A stretch of DNA of 64,000 nt from Lachnospiraceae bacterium (lineage in GTDB: Bacteria; Bacillota; Clostridia; Lachnospirales; Lachnospiraceae), in the NCBI GenBank assembly GCA_024403615.1, contig JAKSRM010000007.1, forward strand, positions 27,035 to 91,034. Reading direction: 5' to 3'. This document shows, piece by piece, positions 1 through 8,521 of this stretch. How positions within the stretch are numbered: position 1 is the stretch's first letter; every line of letters begins with the position of its first letter. The notes beneath the pieces are model-generated. The model was not told the DNA's origin and ran no database searches. It was given only the letters and a program-made list of their open reading frames with translations. A program made the position numbers and the translations under genes.

Positions 1-182
1 GGATATTTTTTGAATAAATCTTTTGTAACGATATTGACTCTGGCGTCAGTACACTGGGCAGAAAGAATGGTTGCAATCAAAAGCTGCCAAGGCGTTTCGT
101 ACTCCAGCCAGCATTTTTTCTGGACGCTGTAATGTTCATCCAACAGTTCTAAAATTTTCGCAATTCGTTCTTGTTTTCTCAC
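1..182 (-). CDS. nth: Endonuclease III, N-terminal part (cut by window edge)
   Basis: About 60 codons read leftward off the window edge. The visible part contains the typical Nth N-terminal block: a short basic helix, then ETPWQLLIATILSAQCTD at about residues 28-45. Endonuclease III is a base-excision-repair DNA glycosylase/AP lyase; its helix-hairpin-helix, catalytic Lys/Asp and [4Fe-4S] cysteines would lie beyond the edge and cannot be checked. The start is taken as GTG at 182, three bases after the mnmA stop at 186-188, so translation is probably coupled. It is the last visible gene of the pth-mfd-mnmA-nth operon. Confidence 0.85.
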   Translation of the reverse strand, partial: MRKQERIAKILELLDEHYSVQKKCWLEYETPWQLLIATILSAQCTDARVNIVTKDLFKKY

Positions 183-185
183 GGT

Positions 186-1226
186 CTACTCTATGATGCC
201 TCCACCAACTACTAAGTCCCCTGCATACATTACCAGGGATTGTCCCGGAGCCGGCGCCCGTACGGGTTCGTCAAACTGTACCACCAATTTATCATCTACC
301 AGAAGAACCATGGCCATGGTTTCATGCTGGGAATATCTTACTTTCGCGCTGACACGAATTGGAACATTAATAGAGTCCATGCAAACCAGATTTACATTTC
401 CTGCTACTACGTTTTTCTTAAATAAGCCATCGTTATCGCAAAGCACTACTTGATTGGTCTGTGGAATTTTCGCACAAACATACATCGGTGCCGGAAGGCT
501 TAAGCCCAGTCCTTTCCGCTGACCGATGGTGTAATGAACCAGTCCTTTATGCCGACCTAACACTTTTCCTGTCCGATCCACAAAATCTCCTGGCTGGAAA
601 GCTGGACCAGTGGTATTTTCTTCCTTCTTTTCAATAAAAGCTGCGTAGTCTCCGTCTGGGATAAAGCAAATGTCCTGGCTTTCTTTCGCTTCTGCATTGG
701 CAAATCCTGCCTCCCGGGCCATTTGACGAATTTCTTCTTTTGTATAATCGCCTAAAGGCATAATGATTCTAGATAACTGTTCCTGGGTCAACTGATATAA
801 AACGTAACTCTGATCCTTGCTGGCATCTTTTCCCTTCCGAATTACATAACGTCCATTGTCCGACATTTCCACTTTTGCATAATGGCCGCTGGCTACATAA
901 TCGAAGCCCTCTTCTTCCGCATATTCCAAAAGGAGCTGGAACTTGCAGTTCTTATTGCAGTAAATACATGGGTTTGGCGTAATGCATTTTTTGTAGGATT
1001 CCGTAAAATTCTTTACGACGGTATTCTTAAAATATTCTCTTTTATCTAACACGATGTGTTCGATTCCCAACTGAGCTGCCGTCTCTTTTGCACGAAGGAT
1101 TTCTTCATTTTCTGCATCATGAAGAAGGAGGGTTGCTCCTACAATTTCATGTCCTTGGTTTTTCAGTATCATCGCAGCTGTGGTAGAATCTACGCCGCCG
1201 CTCATTGCCATTAAAATCTTACTCAT
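186..1226 (-). CDS. mnmA: tRNA-specific 2-thiouridylase MnmA
   Basis: MnmA installs the 2-thio group on wobble uridine 34 of Lys, Glu and Gln tRNAs, using ATP and a persulfide. The PP-loop SGGVDS is at residues 9-14. The first catalytic Cys is at about residue 90 in the NPCxxCN context, and the second is C187 in ESQDICFI. The length of 346 aa is normal. I place the start at ATG 1226 because GGAAGG lies about 8 nt upstream; an in-frame GTG at 1235 is possible but has no such site. The ATG overlaps the mfd stop codon (ATGAGTAA), so the two are translationally coupled. Confidence 0.95.
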   Translation of the reverse strand: MSKILMAMSGGVDSTTAAMILKNQGHEIVGATLLLHDAENEEILRAKETAAQLGIEHIVLDKREYFKNTVVKNFTESYKKCITPNPCIYCNKNCKFQLLLEYAEEEGFDYVASGHYAKVEMSDNGRYVIRKGKDASKDQSYVLYQLTQEQLSRIIMPLGDYTKEEIRQMAREAGFANAEAKESQDICFIPDGDYAAFIEKKEENTTGPAFQPGDFVDRTGKVLGRHKGLVHYTIGQRKGLGLSLPAPMYVCAKIPQTNQVVLCDNDGLFKKNVVAGNVNLVCMDSINVPIRVSAKVRYSQHETMAMVLLVDDKLVVQFDEPVRAPAPGQSLVMYAGDLVVGGGIIE

Positions 1227-4200
1227 CTGTTTCACCTTCCGTGCGAATAATTCCGCTCATTTTTGTAAAGAATTGAAGTAATGTATTCTGAACTTCCTCC
1301 ATGCTATGAGGAATCGTTTTCGGTCGATATACAAAGTACGGCTGAGAATCTGCAACAAACTTCAAAATGTTATTGTGCAGTCCCACGCCTTTTCCTTCAT
1401 TGATTTCACTTAAGAATCCATGAAGTTTATAGGTATCGATTGGCGCCGTCTTCAACATGCTGATTTTGTATTCTTTCCGGTCTCCGGAAATTTCCGTAAT
1501 ATAGACTTCATGAGCTTTCGCCTTGATAATCGCAACGCTTAAGAGATTTTCCGTCACTTGTGGAACCTCTCCAAACCGGTCCATTAACTCTGCCCGGATA
1601 TCCTCTAAGTCTTCTCCGTTTACGATGGCAGAAATCTTTTTATACATGTTCAGCTTTTCATATTCGTTCTTGATGTAATCCGAAGGAATATAGCCGTCAA
1701 TATCCAAATCTACGGTGGTTTCAAAATCGCCTAAAATATGCTCGCCCTTCAGCAAGGAAACCGCTTCATTTAACAGCTTACAATAAAGCTCGTAGCCTAC
1801 GGCTTCCATATGGCCGGATTGTTCTGCTCCTAAAACGTTTCCAGCGCCACGGATTTCTAGATCTCTCATGGCAATCTTAATGCCACTTCCTAAATCAGAA
1901 AATTCGCGGATGGCTTTCAAACGGTTTTCTGCCACTTCCCTTAAAATTTTATCCCGGCGATACATAAGGAAGGCATAAGCCGTCCGGTTGGCTCTTCCTA
2001 CCCGGCCTCGTAACTGATACAGCTGGGAAAGTCCGTAACGGTCGGAATCATGAACGATAATGGTATTTACGTTGGAAATATCCATACCCGTTTCAATAAT
2101 GGTGGTAGAAACCAGAACGTCAATATCTCCCGCGATAAAGTCTTCCATAATGTTTTCCAGTTCTCTGGAAGACATTTTTCCATGAGCATAGGCTACATTC
2201 AGATCCGGTACCATTTCCTGGATATGGCCTGCAACTACATCAATGTTATTGGTAAAGTTATATACGTAATAAACCTGTCCGCCTCGTCTGGCTTCGCGAA
2301 GAATAGCTTCTTTTACCGCTTCTTCCGAATATTCCAATACATAGGTCTGAATCGGCACACGGTCTACCGGAGGCTCCGTTAAAATACTCATGTCACGAAT
2401 GCCAGCCAGAGACATATGCAAGGTTCTTGGAATCGGCGTAGCGCTTAAGGTCAAAACGTCTACATCTTTTCGAATCTGTTTTATTTTTTCTTTATGGGAA
2501 ACGCCGAAGCGTTGTTCTTCATCAATAATCAAAAGACCTAAGTCTTTAAATTCTATATCTTTGCTTAAGAGACGATGGGTTCCAATGACAATATCCACCA
2601 TTCCCTTTTTCATGTCTGCAACGACTTTTTTCTGCTCCCCGGCAGTTACAAAACGGGACAGCATTTTTACAACCACTGGATAGTTGGCCATGCGTCGTAC
2701 GAAAGTGTTGTAATGCTGCTGAGCAAGAATGGTAGTCGGAACTAAGAAGGCAACCTGTTTTCCTTCCTGAACGGCCTTGAAAGCTGCTCGAATGGCAACT
2801 TCCGTTTTTCCAAACCCAACGTCGCCACAGATAAGACGGTCCATGATTTTCGAAGACTCCATGTCTTCCTTTACCGCCTCGATGGCCCGTAACTGGTCAT
2901 CGGTCTCTTCGAATTCAAACTCGTCTTCAAACTCCCGCTGCCATACGGTGTCCGGCATATAACGGTAGCCCTGCTTTGCCTGGCGTACCGCATACAACCG
3001 TACCAATTCTGCTGCAATATCCTTTACGGCAGAACGGACTTTGGCTTTGGTGTTATTCCATTCTTTTCCTCCCAGCTTGTTGATTTTCGGCTTCGTACCT
3101 TCCGCGCTGGAATATTTTTGTATTTTATCGAACTGGGTGGCAAGGACATACAAAGACGCATTATTGGCATAATCAATCTTCATGTAGTCTTTTTCCACGC
3201 CATCCATGGTCATTCGCTCAATGCCTCGGTAAACGCCGACCCCATGATGTTCATGAACTACATAATCGCCGATACTTAAATCTGTAAAGTCTTTAATCGG
3301 ATCGCCGGAGTATCTTCTTCTCTTCTTTCGGTTCTTTCGCCGTGCGCCAAAAATATCGACTTCTGTAATCACCGAGCTATGAATTTCCGGATACTCGAAA
3401 CCAGTGCGGATATTGCCTACGCTTACCTGCAGTTCCACACCGTTATCCCGTAATTCATTCTGCAGACGTTCTGCACGAATCTGACTGGCTGTATACAGAT
3501 ATACGGTCCAGTTTTGCTCCTTATATCGTTTCAGGTCATTGATCAGCTCTTCAAATCGTCCGTTATAGGAAGGAATATTCCGAGTCTTTACAAAGAATTT
3601 CTCATCTTCCGGAAGTTCCTCACAAGCCGTATCCAACATAGAGAACAGAAGGCAGGTTCGTTTTTGGAACTCCTCCGGTAGAGTTTCATCAAACAGGAAC
3701 TGGTCGAAAACTTTCGCCGGTTCATCAAAAATGTATAAGGTGTTCTCTGGGAAATAATCGAAGAAGGTCGCAGAATTTCCTTTTTCACCTCCTGGGAAAA
3801 CAGTAAATTCCTCTACGGTTTCGATAGACCGTTGACTCTCCACATCGAACATTTTGATTTTTTCTACTTCATCGCCCCATAAATCGATACGGAAGGGAGC
3901 ATCCTGAGTATATGGGAAAATGTCGATAATATTGCCTCGCAAGGAGAACTCGCCATGGGCGCCTACCTGAGACTCATTTTCATAGCCTAACTCTACTAAG
4001 CGTTTTGCCAACTCCTCCATGTTTACCGTATCGCCGGTTTTGATGGTAATCAGGTCTTTGGAAATTTCCCGGAAGGAAGAGAGTTCCTCGGAGAAGGCAT
4101 CCAAGGTCGTGATGACCGTCAGATTCTCTTTATCAAAAAGGCGTTTTGTAATTTCCAACCGTTGTTCCGAAAGATAAGTTCCACGAATATCCGCTTTGTC

Positions 4201-4440
4201 AAATACTGGATCCTTAGCGGGATAATACACGCCGTTGTCATCAAAGGCTTTATAGGAAGAAAGGATGTCCATGGCTTTTGGCTCATCAAAAGTAATGATG
4301 ACTTTTGCATCAAAGCCATCACCTAACTGCCATATCATATGCTCCATCTGGGATGGAACGCATCCAGTTACCCGAATCATTCCCGTTCCCAAGGCAGATT
4401 TTATTTCGTTAAATACTTTCAGCCCTTTCAGGTCAAACAT
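1219..4440 (-). CDS. mfd: Transcription-repair coupling factor Mfd
   Basis: Mfd is an ATP-dependent translocase that removes stalled RNA polymerase and recruits UvrA. Order of domains: degenerate UvrB-like N-terminus (1-370), CarD-like RNA-polymerase interaction domain near residue 390 (GDYVVHEHHGVGVY), then the RecG-like motor with Walker A GDVGFGKTE near 537, DEEQRF near 639 and GRVGRANR further on, then the C-terminal TRCF domain. At 1073 aa it is slightly shorter than the common ~1150. It starts 7 nt after the pth stop and ends inside the mnmA start, so it is operonic. Confidence 0.97.
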   Translation of the reverse strand: MFDLKGLKVFNEIKSALGTGMIRVTGCVPSQMEHMIWQLGDGFDAKVIITFDEPKAMDILSSYKAFDDNGVYYPAKDPVFDKADIRGTYLSEQRLEITKRLFDKENLTVITTLDAFSEELSSFREISKDLITIKTGDTVNMEELAKRLVELGYENESQVGAHGEFSLRGNIIDIFPYTQDAPFRIDLWGDEVEKIKMFDVESQRSIETVEEFTVFPGGEKGNSATFFDYFPENTLYIFDEPAKVFDQFLFDETLPEEFQKRTCLLFSMLDTACEELPEDEKFFVKTRNIPSYNGRFEELINDLKRYKEQNWTVYLYTASQIRAERLQNELRDNGVELQVSVGNIRTGFEYPEIHSSVITEVDIFGARRKNRKKRRRYSGDPIKDFTDLSIGDYVVHEHHGVGVYRGIERMTMDGVEKDYMKIDYANNASLYVLATQFDKIQKYSSAEGTKPKINKLGGKEWNNTKAKVRSAVKDIAAELVRLYAVRQAKQGYRYMPDTVWQREFEDEFEFEETDDQLRAIEAVKEDMESSKIMDRLICGDVGFGKTEVAIRAAFKAVQEGKQVAFLVPTTILAQQHYNTFVRRMANYPVVVKMLSRFVTAGEQKKVVADMKKGMVDIVIGTHRLLSKDIEFKDLGLLIIDEEQRFGVSHKEKIKQIRKDVDVLTLSATPIPRTLHMSLAGIRDMSILTEPPVDRVPIQTYVLEYSEEAVKEAILREARRGGQVYYVYNFTNNIDVVAGHIQEMVPDLNVAYAHGKMSSRELENIMEDFIAGDIDVLVSTTIIETGMDISNVNTIIVHDSDRYGLSQLYQLRGRVGRANRTAYAFLMYRRDKILREVAENRLKAIREFSDLGSGIKIAMRDLEIRGAGNVLGAEQSGHMEAVGYELYCKLLNEAVSLLKGEHILGDFETTVDLDIDGYIPSDYIKNEYEKLNMYKKISAIVNGEDLEDIRAELMDRFGEVPQVTENLLSVAIIKAKAHEVYITEISGDRKEYKISMLKTAPIDTYKLHGFLSEINEGKGVGLHNNILKFVADSQPYFVYRPKTIPHSMEEVQNTLLQFFTKMSGIIRTEGETDE

Positions 4441-4447
4441 TCTTTTC

Positions 4448-5008
4448 TTACCCGTTATATTTATTCATGGCAATATCGCAGCCGTCTGTAACTACCGCCT
4501 TGGCCGCTTTCGCTGCTCGATCCATGGCATCTTCTACCTGGGCCCGATCCTCCTTAGAAAACCGGCCCAGAACATAATTAATCATATCGATTTCTTCTGG
4601 GCGATGGCCAATGCCTACCCGGATACGGCAGAACTCTTCACTGCCAACCTGGGCAATGATGCTCTTCATGCCATTATGTCCGCCCGCGCTTCCTTTTTTA
4701 CGGATTCTCAAACGGCCCACATCCAAATCTACGTCGTCATAAATAACCACCAATTTGGAAACATCAATTTTATAGAAATGCATAATGGCACGGATGGCAT
4801 TTCCGCTTAAATTCATGAACGTGAGAGGTTTTACCAACAGGACTTTTTCACTGCCAATCATGGTCTTTCCTACCAGCGCCTTAAAGATGGATTTTCCCAT
4901 AGTTACGCCCAGGTCCTTTGCCAGTAGATCAATGGTGTCAAAACCTACGTTATGTCTCGTTTTTTCATATTTATCAGTAGGATTTCCAAGTCCTGCAATA
5001 ATGTACAT
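4448..5008 (-). CDS. pth: Peptidyl-tRNA hydrolase
   Basis: Pth cleaves peptidyl-tRNA released by abortive translation and recycles the tRNA. At 186 aa it is of standard length. Catalytic residues are visible: N9 in GLGNP, H19 in TRHNVGF, Asp 91/92 in YDDVDL and N112 in GGHNG. It is the first gene of a minus-strand operon running into mfd. A GAAGAGG ribosome binding site precedes ATG 5008, and a strong sigma-A-type promoter lies about 50 nt upstream. Confidence 0.97.
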   Translation of the reverse strand: MYIIAGLGNPTDKYEKTRHNVGFDTIDLLAKDLGVTMGKSIFKALVGKTMIGSEKVLLVKPLTFMNLSGNAIRAIMHFYKIDVSKLVVIYDDVDLDVGRLRIRKKGSAGGHNGMKSIIAQVGSEEFCRIRVGIGHRPEEIDMINYVLGRFSKEDRAQVEDAMDRAAKAAKAVVTDGCDIAMNKYNG

Positions 5009-5055
5009 GGTCAGCGCCTCTTCTATAAAAATATATATTTTTCCTTATTATACAG

Positions 5056-5084
5056 ATTATATAGGCAAACAGTAGTCCTTGCAA
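5056..5084 (-). promoter_or_regulatory. Promoter of pth-mfd-mnmA-nth
   Basis: On the minus strand TTGCAA (5084-5079), a 17-bp spacer and TATAAT (5061-5056) form a near-consensus vegetative promoter. A second TGTATAAT at 5052-5047 could act as an alternative extended -10. Confidence 0.75.
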
Positions 5085-5198
5085 CAAAAACGGGGGCTGA
5101 AAAATCTTATAAATATTTTTAAAATTTCACTAATTATGCATTTTTTATAAACATTTTTAGAACTTTTTCCGCCCTACTTTTTTTTTGATTTTCTCGCG

Positions 5199-5207
5199 TG
5201 GTATAAT
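5199..5207 (+). promoter_or_regulatory. Extended -10 promoter of spoVG
   Basis: TGGTATAAT gives a full extended -10 about 45 nt before the spoVG start. No recognisable -35 lies 17 nt upstream (that stretch is a T tract), so the TGn extension, or an alternative sigma factor with a different upstream box, is needed. Confidence 0.6.
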
Positions 5208-5251
5208 CCGTCCAACATTGGTATAGTATGCCAATAGAGAGGAATGAAAAT

Positions 5252-5533
5252 ATGGAGATCACTGATGTAAGAGTAAGAATGGTCACCAAGGAAGGCAAGA
5301 TGAAAGCGGTTGCATCCATCACTTTGGATTCACAATTCGCAATCCATGACATTAAGATTATCGACGGAGAAAAAGGATTATTCATTGCTATGCCTAGCAG
5401 AAAAACTCAGGACGGCGAGTATCGCGACATTGCTCATCCTATCAACACCGAAACACGCGATCGCATCCAGCGTATCATCCTCGAAAGATACGAAGAAGAA
5501 GCTGCTAAAAACCCAGAAGGCACAGAATTCTAA
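5252..5533 (+). CDS. spoVG: SpoVG family regulator
   Basis: SpoVG is a small nucleic-acid-binding protein that affects septation in sporulation and gene expression in Firmicutes. The 93-aa product has the family core: [11 protein letters not shown] start, [25 protein letters not shown] and RDIAHPI. I choose ATG 5252 over the in-frame ATG 5228 because family members start with ME(V/I)TDVR and AGAGGA lies 8-9 nt upstream of 5252. It is monocistronic, with its own promoter and a hairpin terminator before murC. Confidence 0.95.
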   Translation: MEITDVRVRMVTKEGKMKAVASITLDSQFAIHDIKIIDGEKGLFIAMPSRKTQDGEYRDIAHPINTETRDRIQRIILERYEEEAAKNPEGTEF

Positions 5534-5565
5534 GTACTCAAAAAAGAAAAAAAGAAGAATGATGA

Positions 5566-5590
5566 GCGGCACTTGTTGCCGCCATTTTTC
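5566..5590 (+). terminator. Terminator after spoVG
   Basis: GCGGCA / TGCCGC stem (5566-5571 and 5577-5582) with a 5-nt loop followed by CATTTTTC. The U-tract ends where the murC -35 begins (5591). Confidence 0.65.
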
Positions 5591-5619
5591 TTGTAAACGG
5601 CCTTTATTTTTGTTATAAT
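5591..5619 (+). promoter_or_regulatory. Promoter of murC
   Basis: TTGTAA (5591-5596), 17-bp spacer, TATAAT (5614-5619) with an upstream TGT giving an extended -10. The predicted start of transcription, near 5626, is only about 2 nt before the murC ATG at 5628. Confidence 0.75.
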
Positions 5620-5627
5620 TTTGTATC

Positions 5628-7007
5628 ATGAAAACAATAGATTTTGAACAAAAACAACACATTCATTTTATTGGAATCGGCGGCATCAGCATGAGCGCTC
5701 TGGCTCATATTCTCTTAGCCCGCGGATTTCAGGTAACCGGTTCAGATTCTAAGGAAAGCGACCTGACAAAGGAGCTGGCATCGCTTGGCGCAGTTATCTA
5801 TATTGGCCAATCTAAAGACAACATCTCTAAAGACATCGACCTTATCGTATATACAGCTGCAATTTCAAAAGAAAACCCTGAACTGGTTCGTGCACAGGAA
5901 CTGGGCATTGAAGCCATGACCCGTGCGGACTTTTTAGGCTTACTGATGAAGAACTACGAAACTGCAATCTGCGTTTCCGGAACTCACGGTAAAACTACCA
6001 CCACTTCCCTTATTTCCCAGATTCTGATTGATGCAGAAACGGATCCTACAGTTATGGTAGGCGGCATCCTTCCGGCAATCGGTGGAAATATCCGTATTGG
6101 TAAATCCGGTAATTTCATTACCGAAGCTTGTGAGTATACCAACAGTTTCCTGTCCTTCTTCCCGACAACCGAAATTATCTTAAACGTACAGGCAGATCAT
6201 CTGGATTTCTTTAAAGACCTGGATGATATCCGTGCTAGTTTTAAGAGATATACCCGCCTGCTTCCAGACGATGGCGTACTGGTTATTAACGGCGATATTG
6301 ACAATCTTTCCTACTTTACAGACGGTCTGAAGTGCAGAATCCTTACCTTCTCCTTGAAGGGAAATGGTGATTTCACGGCTGCCAACATTTCTTATAATGA
6401 AACCGCCTGTGCAGAATTTGATGTTCTTTATAAGGGAGAGAACATCACCCACTGCAAGCTCCTGCTTCCAGGCGAGCATAATATTTATAATGCGCTGGCT
6501 GCTTTTGCTTGTGTTTACAGTTTAGGACTTCCTTTAGAAAAGGCTGCAGACTCCATCGGTTCCTTTACTGGTGTTGACCGTAGATTCCAGGTAAAAGGAG
6601 TTGTAGACGGCTATACCATCATCGATGATTATGCCCATCATCCAGATGAAATCCGTGCAACCCTTACCGCAGCTCGGAACTATCCACATAAGAAATTATG
6701 GGTTACTTTCCAGCCTCATACCTACACCAGAACCCAGGCGTTCTTAGATGAATTTGCGGATGCTTTAAGTCTGGCAGACGCTGTGGTTCTTGCAGATATT
6801 TATGCGGCAAGAGAGGTGAATACCATCGGAGTTTCTTCGGAAGATATTCAGCAGAGAATCCTCAAAAATGGCAAGGAAGCATATTATTTCCCAACCTTCG
6901 GAGAAATTGAAGAATTTTTGAAAAAAAATTGTTCCAACGGTGATGTGTTGATAACTATGGGAGCCGGAGACGTGTATTTAGTAGGGGAAAACCTACTTTC
7001 CAAATAG
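5628..7007 (+). CDS. murC: UDP-N-acetylmuramate-L-alanine ligase
   Basis: MurC adds L-Ala to UDP-MurNAc, the first amino acid of the peptidoglycan stem. At 459 aa it is of normal length. The N-terminal Rossmann motif HFIGIGGISMSALA is at residues 13-26, and the ATP loop SGTHGKTTTTS is at about 117-127. The Mur-ligase centre and C-terminal domains follow (GVDRRFQ, DDYAHHP, QPHTYTRT). No Shine-Dalgarno sequence precedes the ATG and the predicted transcript starts almost at the ATG, so the mRNA may be leaderless. The next genes (dnaD/dnaC-like) are separated by a terminator and DnaA boxes. Confidence 0.97.
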   Translation: MKTIDFEQKQHIHFIGIGGISMSALAHILLARGFQVTGSDSKESDLTKELASLGAVIYIGQSKDNISKDIDLIVYTAAISKENPELVRAQELGIEAMTRADFLGLLMKNYETAICVSGTHGKTTTTSLISQILIDAETDPTVMVGGILPAIGGNIRIGKSGNFITEACEYTNSFLSFFPTTEIILNVQADHLDFFKDLDDIRASFKRYTRLLPDDGVLVINGDIDNLSYFTDGLKCRILTFSLKGNGDFTAANISYNETACAEFDVLYKGENITHCKLLLPGEHNIYNALAAFACVYSLGLPLEKAADSIGSFTGVDRRFQVKGVVDGYTIIDDYAHHPDEIRATLTAARNYPHKKLWVTFQPHTYTRTQAFLDEFADALSLADAVVLADIYAAREVNTIGVSSEDIQQRILKNGKEAYYFPTFGEIEEFLKKNCSNGDVLITMGAGDVYLVGENLLSK

Positions 7008-7025
7008 TTATCCACAGTATCCACA
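7008..7025 (+). promoter_or_regulatory. DnaA boxes, pair 1
   Basis: Immediately after the murC stop, a consensus DnaA box TTATCCACA (7008-7016) is followed head-to-tail by GTATCCACA (7017-7025). Consensus DnaA boxes are TTATNCACA. They are part of a five-site cluster with 7148-7174. Confidence 0.7.
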
Positions 7026-7100
7026 AAATTTCTGGATTATTTCCGTAAACCCTGATTTGGATAAAAAAATTGTAATTTAGCACTTGACATGCACTATTTA

Positions 7101-7127
7101 AGCCACTCTTCGGGAGTGGCTTTTTTG
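7101..7127 (+). terminator. Terminator after murC
   Basis: Stem AGCCACTC / GAGTGGCT with a TTCGG-type loop followed by six Ts. It separates murC from the dnaD operon and sits between the two groups of DnaA boxes. Confidence 0.85.
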
Positions 7128-7147
7128 TACTTTTTTTCGACCCTATT

Positions 7148-7174
7148 TTATCCACTTTATCCACACTATCCACA
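7148..7174 (+). promoter_or_regulatory. DnaA boxes, tandem triplet
   Basis: Three contiguous 9-mers: TTATCCACT (7148-7156), TTATCCACA (7157-7165) and CTATCCACA (7166-7174). The rest of the 353-bp gap (7175-7360) has no gene and no clear promoter consensus, only an AT-rich stretch near 7210-7230. The sites lie upstream of two replication-initiation genes. Confidence 0.7.
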
Positions 7175-7360
7175 TTATAAGGTCCGTTGCCATTGGGCCC
7201 TTTTGCCCCTATTTTCAAATCAAAATTTGTGTGATATAGTCCACCTACACTTGAATGAAAACTGATCATTCCCGGTGTTGTATTACAGCCTTTACCCGCT
7301 CGTATTACGCACCTGGAGTGAGGTTTTCCGGGGTGTTTATGGGATTGGAGTTTTATTTGA

Positions 7361-8521
7361 ATGAGCAATTTTAAGTTACAACAAGAAGGATATACAAGCA
7401 CCACCAGTATTCCGAACTGCTTTATTGAAAAATATATGCCAAAGGCTGCCGGTGAGTTTGTAAAAATCTATATCTACCTTCTGAAGTGTCTTTCAGAAAA
7501 TCAGTCAGAGCTGTCTATTTCTAAAATCGCAGATGCTTTTGACGACTCTGAAAAAGACGTTACTCGTGCCCTCAAATACTGGGAGCGCAAGGGCCTTCTG
7601 AAGCTTGAATTTGACGATAAAACTTTGGTATCCCTTCAGCTTATTTCCGCAGCGGAAATGGATGGAGATTCTAAGGAATCTGTTGCTCAGGAAGCAAAAG
7701 AAGAGGTATCCTCCAGCGATGTTGTTACTACGATTGTACGAGATGAAGTTTCTGTTACTCCAGATGCTTCTCTCTCTGCTAACGACTCCGAAAAAAATAC
7801 TCTTACTTTTGAAAAGAAACAGTATTCCAAAGAAGAGATCAATGCGTTCTCCCAACAGGAAGATATCTACCAGCTCATATTTATCATTGAACGATATACG
7901 GGCCATGCTCTTACAGGAACGGATATGAATACTATATTCTTCTTCTATGACACCTTACAGATGTCGGTAGATCTGATTGAATATCTGTTTGAATATTGCG
8001 TAACCCTGGGTAAGAAAAGTATGAGATACATTGAAACAGTGGCGATTAGCTGGGCTGAAAGAGGTATCAAAACCGTTAGCGCAGCCAAAACCCTGAACGC
8101 CATCTATTCCGACAACTGCTATTCGGTACTGAAAGCTTTTGGTCTTACTGGAAGGCAGCCGGCTAAGAGCGAGGTTGAATATGTTTCTACCTGGTCACTG
8201 TCCTACGGTTACACTCTGGAGTTAATTTTGGAAGCATGTAATCGGACCATAAAAACCATTCACCAGCCAAGCTTCGAATATGCAGATTCGATTCTCCGCA
8301 GATGGAAAGCCAGTGGAGTAAAGTCCATGGATGATGTAAAAGCCCTGGATGAAAAACGAGAAAAAGCTGTGGCAAAAGCTGAAAATATAGCAAGCAAGAA
8401 GAATTATGACGGTACCGGTAATAAATCGGCTGCCGACCGTCCTTCTTCCAACAAATTTACGAAATTTGACCAGCGCACCTACGACTACGATGCCCTGGAA
8501 GAAAAACTGTTTAATTCATGA
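7361..8521 (+). CDS. DnaD-domain primosomal protein
   Basis: 386 aa. Residues 20-90 look like a winged-helix N-terminal domain. A low-complexity acidic linker (about 95-150) follows, then two DnaD/DnaB_2-type modules: about 150-245, and 250-326, which ends in YADSILRRWKASGV. In Firmicutes such proteins (DnaD, DnaB of Bacillus) bridge DnaA and the helicase loader at the origin. The helicase-loader gene follows with a 4-nt overlap, supporting that role. GGAG lies about 10 nt before ATG 7361. Which Bacillus paralogue it matches cannot be decided from the sequence. Confidence 0.85.
   Translation: MSNFKLQQEGYTSTTSIPNCFIEKYMPKAAGEFVKIYIYLLKCLSENQSELSISKIADAFDDSEKDVTRALKYWERKGLLKLEFDDKTLVSLQLISAAEMDGDSKESVAQEAKEEVSSSDVVTTIVRDEVSVTPDASLSANDSEKNTLTFEKKQYSKEEINAFSQQEDIYQLIFIIERYTGHALTGTDMNTIFFFYDTLQMSVDLIEYLFEYCVTLGKKSMRYIETVAISWAERGIKTVSAAKTLNAIYSDNCYSVLKAFGLTGRQPAKSEVEYVSTWSLSYGYTLELILEACNRTIKTIHQPSFEYADSILRRWKASGVKSMDDVKALDEKREKAVAKAENIASKKNYDGTGNKSAADRPSSNKFTKFDQRTYDYDALEEKLFNS

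Noticed and set aside
4265..4810. 181-codon frame antisense to pth and mfd
   Set aside because: It is fully opposite two well-supported genes and has no motif or plausible start site.
5134..5385. 83-codon minus-strand frame over the spoVG promoter and gene start
   Set aside because: It overlaps spoVG in antisense and contains the promoter region. It has no supporting features.
7008..7360. Chromosomal replication origin
   Set aside because: DnaA boxes are present, but dnaA, dnaN and a clear AT-rich unwinding region are missing. It is reported only as a DnaA-box cluster.
6955..7404. 149-codon minus-strand frame across the DnaA-box region
   Set aside because: It crosses a terminator and the start of the dnaD-like gene and has no ribosome binding site or homology signal.
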